The notes under the pieces are model-generated. The model had not been told where the DNA came from. It made no database searches and was given only the letters and a program-made list of their open reading frames with translations. This document shows positions 59,224 to 64,000 of a stretch of 64,000 nucleotides of DNA, in pieces. The stretch's first letter is position 1. Every line of letters starts with the position of its first letter. A program made the translations under genes and the position numbers. Source of the stretch: Dryococelus australis (lineage: Eukaryota > Arthropoda > Insecta > Phasmatodea > Phasmatidae); the NCBI GenBank assembly GCA_029891345.1, contig CM056993.1:272088900-272152899 (forward strand), given 5' to 3'.

Positions 59224-59914
59224 AGTATTATTACTTCCAATCTTTATTCGAAAGGCCTAAAAATTTCAAAGTTATTTCAGCACAAAGTTTGGTTTCAGCT
59301 AGAGTGTTTCTTGAATTCACATAAGTTGGATGTTGCAATTCTCTTTCAAATCCGGCATTTCGTTCACCTACTGCAAGGTTTAGCTTATTGTATTTAGACT
59401 TGAATTTTATCCCAACAGTTAAAACTGGAATATAGGCGAACTGCGTACACATTCCCAAGAAATATTCCTTATGGCGTTCTAATAACGTGTGTACAATATA
59501 TTTCTTGAATTTTGATATTTGTACGAAAAATTATATTATATAAAATTCTCATAGCTCGTTTGATTCATTTTTAAAAAGTAATTCACCTCCCAGTAAGAAA
59601 GCAGTATGTGGGACACAAATATAAAATTAATCATTATTCCGTGGCCAACAACGCCCTTGAGATTAGAATCTCGGCCCAGGCATATGACACTTTTTATTTG
59701 AACACACTTAGTAATATGGACAGCAAAACGAACCGGTGGTTAGGGAGGGGGGGTGTAAATGGGGGAAACCACTTGAAGTGGGCTTCGAACAAGTTGAAAA
59801 CTACGCTATTCGGGGACCAACATCAGTCAAGCCACGCCTTGACGTCAAGGCCACAGATGACGCTGAAAACGGACGAGAAATTATTTGCACTGTACAATCA
59901 CATATAAACTGTTC

Positions 59915-60235
59915 CACGGTGAACCGAGCACTTTCAAATTACTTGGGGAAAAGTCGCTGGCCGTGACTGCGTACATTTTCACGTAAGCACCGACTGGAAT
60001 ACTCGCGATAAAGTTGGCAACAAATTAGGAACAGTAGTTCCTAATTTGTTAATTGAACAGTAATTAACGTCGTATCAACAATGTGACGTCGTTATTTGTT
60101 GATGTTGAACTTATTTCATTTATGTTATGTTGGTTTTACGTACATAACAGTCACATTAGTAACATAATTTATGATCGTGGCAACTTCACATTGCACTTAA
60201 TCGACGCATGGATAAAGTGAGCAAACTACACGGCA
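59915..60235. mobile_element. Diverged GGCTGTTCACG-family MITE
   Basis: CTGTTCCACGGTGAACCGAG at the left and CGACGCATGGATAAAGTGAG near the right resemble family members, but the right terminus is not clear. Confidence 0.4.
60019..60050. repeat. Perfect 14-bp hairpin
   Basis: AACAAATTAGGAAC, a 4-nt AGTA loop, then GTTCCTAATTTGTT. Confidence 0.95.
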
Positions 60236-60775
60236 AAGTTAACTGGACATATAGCGGGAAGATACTCAACGGGCAGCGAATTGTGTTCCGAGTATGGTTT
60301 TACAGAAGTGAACAACCGCGAACAGTCTGCAGAAGAAAACCTGACGCGATAGTAAACATGTGTGCACCGCGCTGGTTTTTGTGCGACTCACCTCATAGGT
60401 TTATCACTTACGGTTTTCATAGCTCTTCTGCGCCATAATTCAGTTTGATCAATCCTGCCCTTGTTCTTGGAAGTAGTAAGCTATGAAGACAAAATTATGT
60501 ACTGGTTTGTGTACTATAAGTTTACAGTTTTTACGGCTAGTGAAAATGATTACATTATATTATTTTTGGCACAACTGAAATATGTTCTGCTTGCAGTACG
60601 GGAAGTCACGTTGGCCCAGTCTAAAGAGGAATTACCATCTCAAACAAACGTAAGACGATTTTGAAATAAGAGCTGTTGACTTGCCTTTATGGAAAAGCTA
60701 ACATTTTTTTCGCAATATATGGCTGTGTGTATTAATAAAAAGCGCGTATAATAAATTCCAAGGGATTAATATCAT

Positions 60776-60778
<3 letters not shown>

Positions 60779-60838
<60 letters not shown>
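60779..60838. repeat. (TA)n microsatellite
   Basis: About 29 uninterrupted TA units. Confidence 0.95.
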
Positions 60839-60839
<1 letters not shown>

Positions 60840-62100
60840 TTTAGCATTATTTAAACAACTCCTTACTTTACAGCAGTTAAAGTATCACCGTTATTTGTAA
60901 AAATATTATAAGTTATTATATTTAAATTATCTTGCTTTGAGGTTGTTGATTTGTTACGTATATAGATATACAAGACTGTGGATTAAAGCACAGTAAATGT
61001 GGGTCACATTCCCGTTGTGAAATGTATGGGAATGCTTTTTTTTATTCGCACAGTCTCAAGCACCGGATTATCATATATCGATCTACACGTCACAGAAATG
61101 TCATCTGCTGATAATAGCTTTATCAGTTGTATTTACTATAGCGTGCAAAAATGACACAAGTAACACTACCAATGGATCTGTGGGCTTATTAGGTGACCCA
61201 CGGCGTAAAGAGGACTGAAGAAAGTGAGTCCCACGTTCGGGTCACGACTTCCCGTGCGGACATGGATCGATTTTCGCGGTGAAGGAAGTCGATCGAGCTG
61301 CAACGCTACTCGGGAAGGACTCGAAACATTCTAACATTTCCACTAGCTGGTAGGTGAGCCCATACGTTCACTCGATACTTCCAAACAATGCGCTGTTGCA
61401 CAAATACTGCTGAGTATCAATATATACTTGTTTCGACCCTGATATCGTTCCTGGGGGCGCGTGTCGTATATGTGGTTGTGGTTTACTTATGTCAGCCATC
61501 ATGAATATTGTTACATGGCGTATTCATGTTCGTAGGGCTGGGATTCTTAACGTTAGTGAAAGACAAATATGGTCGTTGAAAAGTGCCAAGTCTGCAAATA
61601 CCCGCTGTACGTTTTACGATATTTATTCTTCTGCAAAAAGTATTTTAACCTATAGTGACAATGCCGTATCTTCCTTGAACAAATTGCTGTATTAAAACTC
61701 TATACGCATCGCTTAAGGCTGATGATCACCCAAAAGTTCATTATTTTATTTTAGTACGAAATGCTGTTCAACTTGTTGACATTAAATACTAGTTCTATAT
61801 ACTCGCGTAAAAAATGTAGACAGCATCATTTTTACACAACGGCCTGTCAGAATCACAACTTTTCTGTTTTTTACGCTCACAAATAATAAAAACTAACTCA
61901 TTTGCCACCATTAGATAATTCGCTATTAAATTAGATAGCATGGGTTATTTCAGATAAGCTTTAAAATCGCACTATGAAACTTTTAGCAATTTTTAAAAAT
62001 TGCTTAAATAAGGAAGTTTTCTTTTGTAAAATAAGTTTCGCTAAGCATACCTTCAAATTTAATTAATACATGACCCCACAGTCACCCTTGTTATATATTG
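60839..62100. other. No recognisable gene
   Basis: No HAO exon or other coding homology found on either strand. The segment 61190-61340 is GC-richer, without a readable domain. Confidence 0.4.
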
Positions 62101-62103
62101 AAC

Positions 62104-62778
62104 TAGCGGACCCGACAGACGTTGTCCTGTACATATGTCTTAAATCCGAAAATTTCAAACTTTTTTTAATAAGTTGTAACAATCTGGACCGTTTTGATGA
62201 AAATTTTTATAAAAAAAGTTATTACAATACCTGACGTCATCACATGTACAGTTACCACAATTCGACCTATCGATTGCGTGTGAATATGTATATACTATGA
62301 GCTAAGTTGAATATAGAAGCTATGTTGAATATAAACTTAAATTTGCACAATGTATAGTTTTTATCTACACTTCAAAACCCTTCACACACTAATTACATCT
62401 GAATGTAATATTTCAATTAGCACGCGATTTATTTTAACACAATAACAACACAAAGTTACGAAATTCTCCTGAATCTGATCGCAGCGCCACTATCGGGACA
62501 AACTGGAAGTAAAATGAAATATTTTTGGATATTCGACACCGCGATCGCAGCGCTGTCTGCCGGATACAATGTAAAACATTCCAAGATCAACAATAACTTA
62601 TAAATAAAAATTTATTAAAAAAACATTATGTAGTGGACCGAATTGTGAATCTAAACCATTCTCGAATCCACTTGAACACACACAAAAAAATTCATCAAAA
62701 TCGGTCCAGCCGTTTAGGAGGAGTTCAGTGACATACACACGCACAGAAGAATTTTATATATATATATAAAGATGTATA
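62104..62778 (+). repeat. Interspersed repeat, ACTAGCGGACCC start
   Basis: Starts ACTAGCGGACCCGACAGACG and ends ATCGGTCCAGCCGTTTAGGA then GAAGAATTTTATATATATAT. Both ends look like those of the 17.3- and 36.2-kb repeats, but the interior is different. I recognise this arrangement as a common insect interspersed repeat but cannot assign a class. Confidence 0.6.
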
Positions 62779-63074
62779 AATGACTTCGGTAATATTAATT
62801 GCACATCCTGAAAACACTGAAGTTGTGATTTTGCGATACCATGATGCAAAACCTATGCGATCTAAAACATTTTTCATGCCAGGAAAGAGTATGTACTTAT
62901 AAGTAATGAATACAAGTATCACATTGTGTTTCGTACAAATATAAAATAATGAATTTTTTAACGCTCATAAAATTGAATCAAAGCATGGCATAGCCTTTTT
63001 ATGCTTTTTTCAATCGTCTTCGCAATTATTCCTCACGACCGGACGTAACCTTGAAGCGTGTTAAGGGGCCCGCC

Positions 63075-63497
63075 TAGGCTGTTCATGGTAAAATGAGCAC
63101 TTTTGAAAGCCCTGATTAGCATCTACTTCTACACACGTTGTGTATTCCTCCGCCTTATGTAAAATTAGCATTGTCATGGGCCTCATCACTCTATTCATGC
63201 GTCGGTCAAATGAAACTGTGAAATTATTGAGAAAGTAAATACTTTACAAATCTGCACATATATTCGTTTTGATGCATTAAAAAAACATAAAGTGAAAAAA
63301 AAATTTGAGTTGTTAACAAATGGTTACCTAACACTTTTTATTCGACATTAAAGTATGGAACTACTTTCCATCCATCGTTACCAATTTTACTGAGTGAATG
63401 TCACTCAGTGTGCCCATTAAAATATATGCATGCAGGGGCAGTGACTTTTCTCTAAGGTTCATTTCTAAAGTGCTCACTTTATCGTGAACAGCCTTTA
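63075..63497. mobile_element. MITE, GGCTGTTCACGRTAAA family, long form
   Basis: TAGGCTGTTCATGGTAAAAT at left, CTCACTTTATCGTGAACAGC at right, 423 bp. The interior shares ACGTTGTGTATTCCTCCGCC and CTATTCATGCGTCGGTCAAA with the 47.7- and 50.4-kb copies. Confidence 0.88.
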
Positions 63498-63597
63498 TAC
63501 ACCTGTTTTCCGCGTTCGAGGCCATGCATAAGAGCGACACTGCCACACGAAGCAAGTGCCCTATCGCCGCCGCGCGCAAGCCTCTCAATGTGAGTGA

Positions 63598-63819
63598 GTC
63601 AGTGAAGAGATTTGGCCAGCTTTTAACATCGAGGTCTTGAGAGCCGATGCGGGTGAGGTGAGGTCAGTATGGACAGCGCCGGAATGAAAGGACGGGGGAA
63701 ATGGGAAATCGCTGACAAAACCCACCGACCAGTAGCATCGTCCGGCAGGATTTCTACATGCGAAAATTCAGGTGTGGCGGGAGGTGAGTAGTCTAACCAC
63801 TGCACCACCGCGGCCCCAC
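63598..63819 (-). mobile_element. tRNA-derived SINE (family 1), box-B-deleted copy
   Basis: The minus strand starts GTGGGGCCGCGGTGGTGCAG and contains GATGCTACTGGTCGGTGGGT and GGCTCTCAAGACCTCGATG. The segment that should carry box B is missing between the head and the GCATGTAGAAATCC region. Confidence 0.85.
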
Positions 63820-64000
63820 GACGCTCTGAACTCGTGCCTGTGGCACATAGAGCGCTGACTCTTATCATTTTATTGCCGGAACGGAAGTCCTGTAGCAAAG
63901 TTCAGCGCAGGACCCTCCAGAAATCCGTCCAAAATATTTTAAGCTATAATAATATGGAAATGTTGTTTTTGGCCAGGTTGAAGGGCTTCAAAACAGTGTG

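Overview
The window is eukaryotic nuclear DNA, AT-rich and dominated by repeats. It has short exons separated by multi-kilobase introns and no operon-like gene packing. The repeat types (Polinton-like PolB element, Helitron, jerky/Tigger-like, mariner-like, hAT-type and TA-flanked MITEs, tRNA-derived SINEs) and an insect-like hydroxyacid oxidase gene point to an arthropod, most probably an insect. A more exact placement cannot be supported from this window.

Only one host gene is convincing: four consecutive minus-strand exons (58772-58638, 55938-55810, 53920-53788, 51699-51471) of an FMN-dependent alpha-hydroxyacid oxidase (HAO1/glycolate oxidase family). Splice phases agree and the active-site motifs are present. 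The 5' exons were not found in the window, and the terminal exon was not identified. Its introns are crowded with MITEs and SINE fragments.

The main accessory feature is a 16.8-kb block at 15455-32216. Arms of about 1.7-1.8 kb in inverted orientation (15455-17178 and 30378-32216) bracket a decayed protein-primed family-B DNA polymerase gene (25276 to about 29210) with C2H2 zinc fingers at its N-terminus. Size, long terminal inverted repeats and the polymerase suggest a Maverick/Polinton-like element. No integrase, packaging ATPase, protease or capsid gene could be recognised, and no target-site duplication was found. A TATA box and a set of consensus splice sites (23011-25412) suggest the polymerase was transcribed as a spliced mRNA. 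The left half is filled by secondary insertions: a minisatellite-bearing interspersed repeat, a ~300-bp tandem array, a SINE and a mariner-type transposase fragment. A second broken zinc-finger ORF lies just outside the right arm, on the minus strand.

Other decayed coding elements are a jerky/Tigger-like transposase (0.84-2.35 kb, +), a Cys-rich repeat-encoded ORF (4.0-4.56 kb, +) and a Helitron Rep N-terminal region (43650 to about 42060, -). Non-autonomous elements with verifiable ends include a 1.4-kb hAT-type element (6933-8344), a 317-bp hAT-type MITE with a perfect 8-bp duplication (58907-59223), a SINE with a perfect 12-bp duplication (35676-35927), and a MITE family with GGCTGTTCACGRTAAA termini, present in at least five complete copies between 39 and 63.5 kb. 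The remaining stretches show no recognisable gene.
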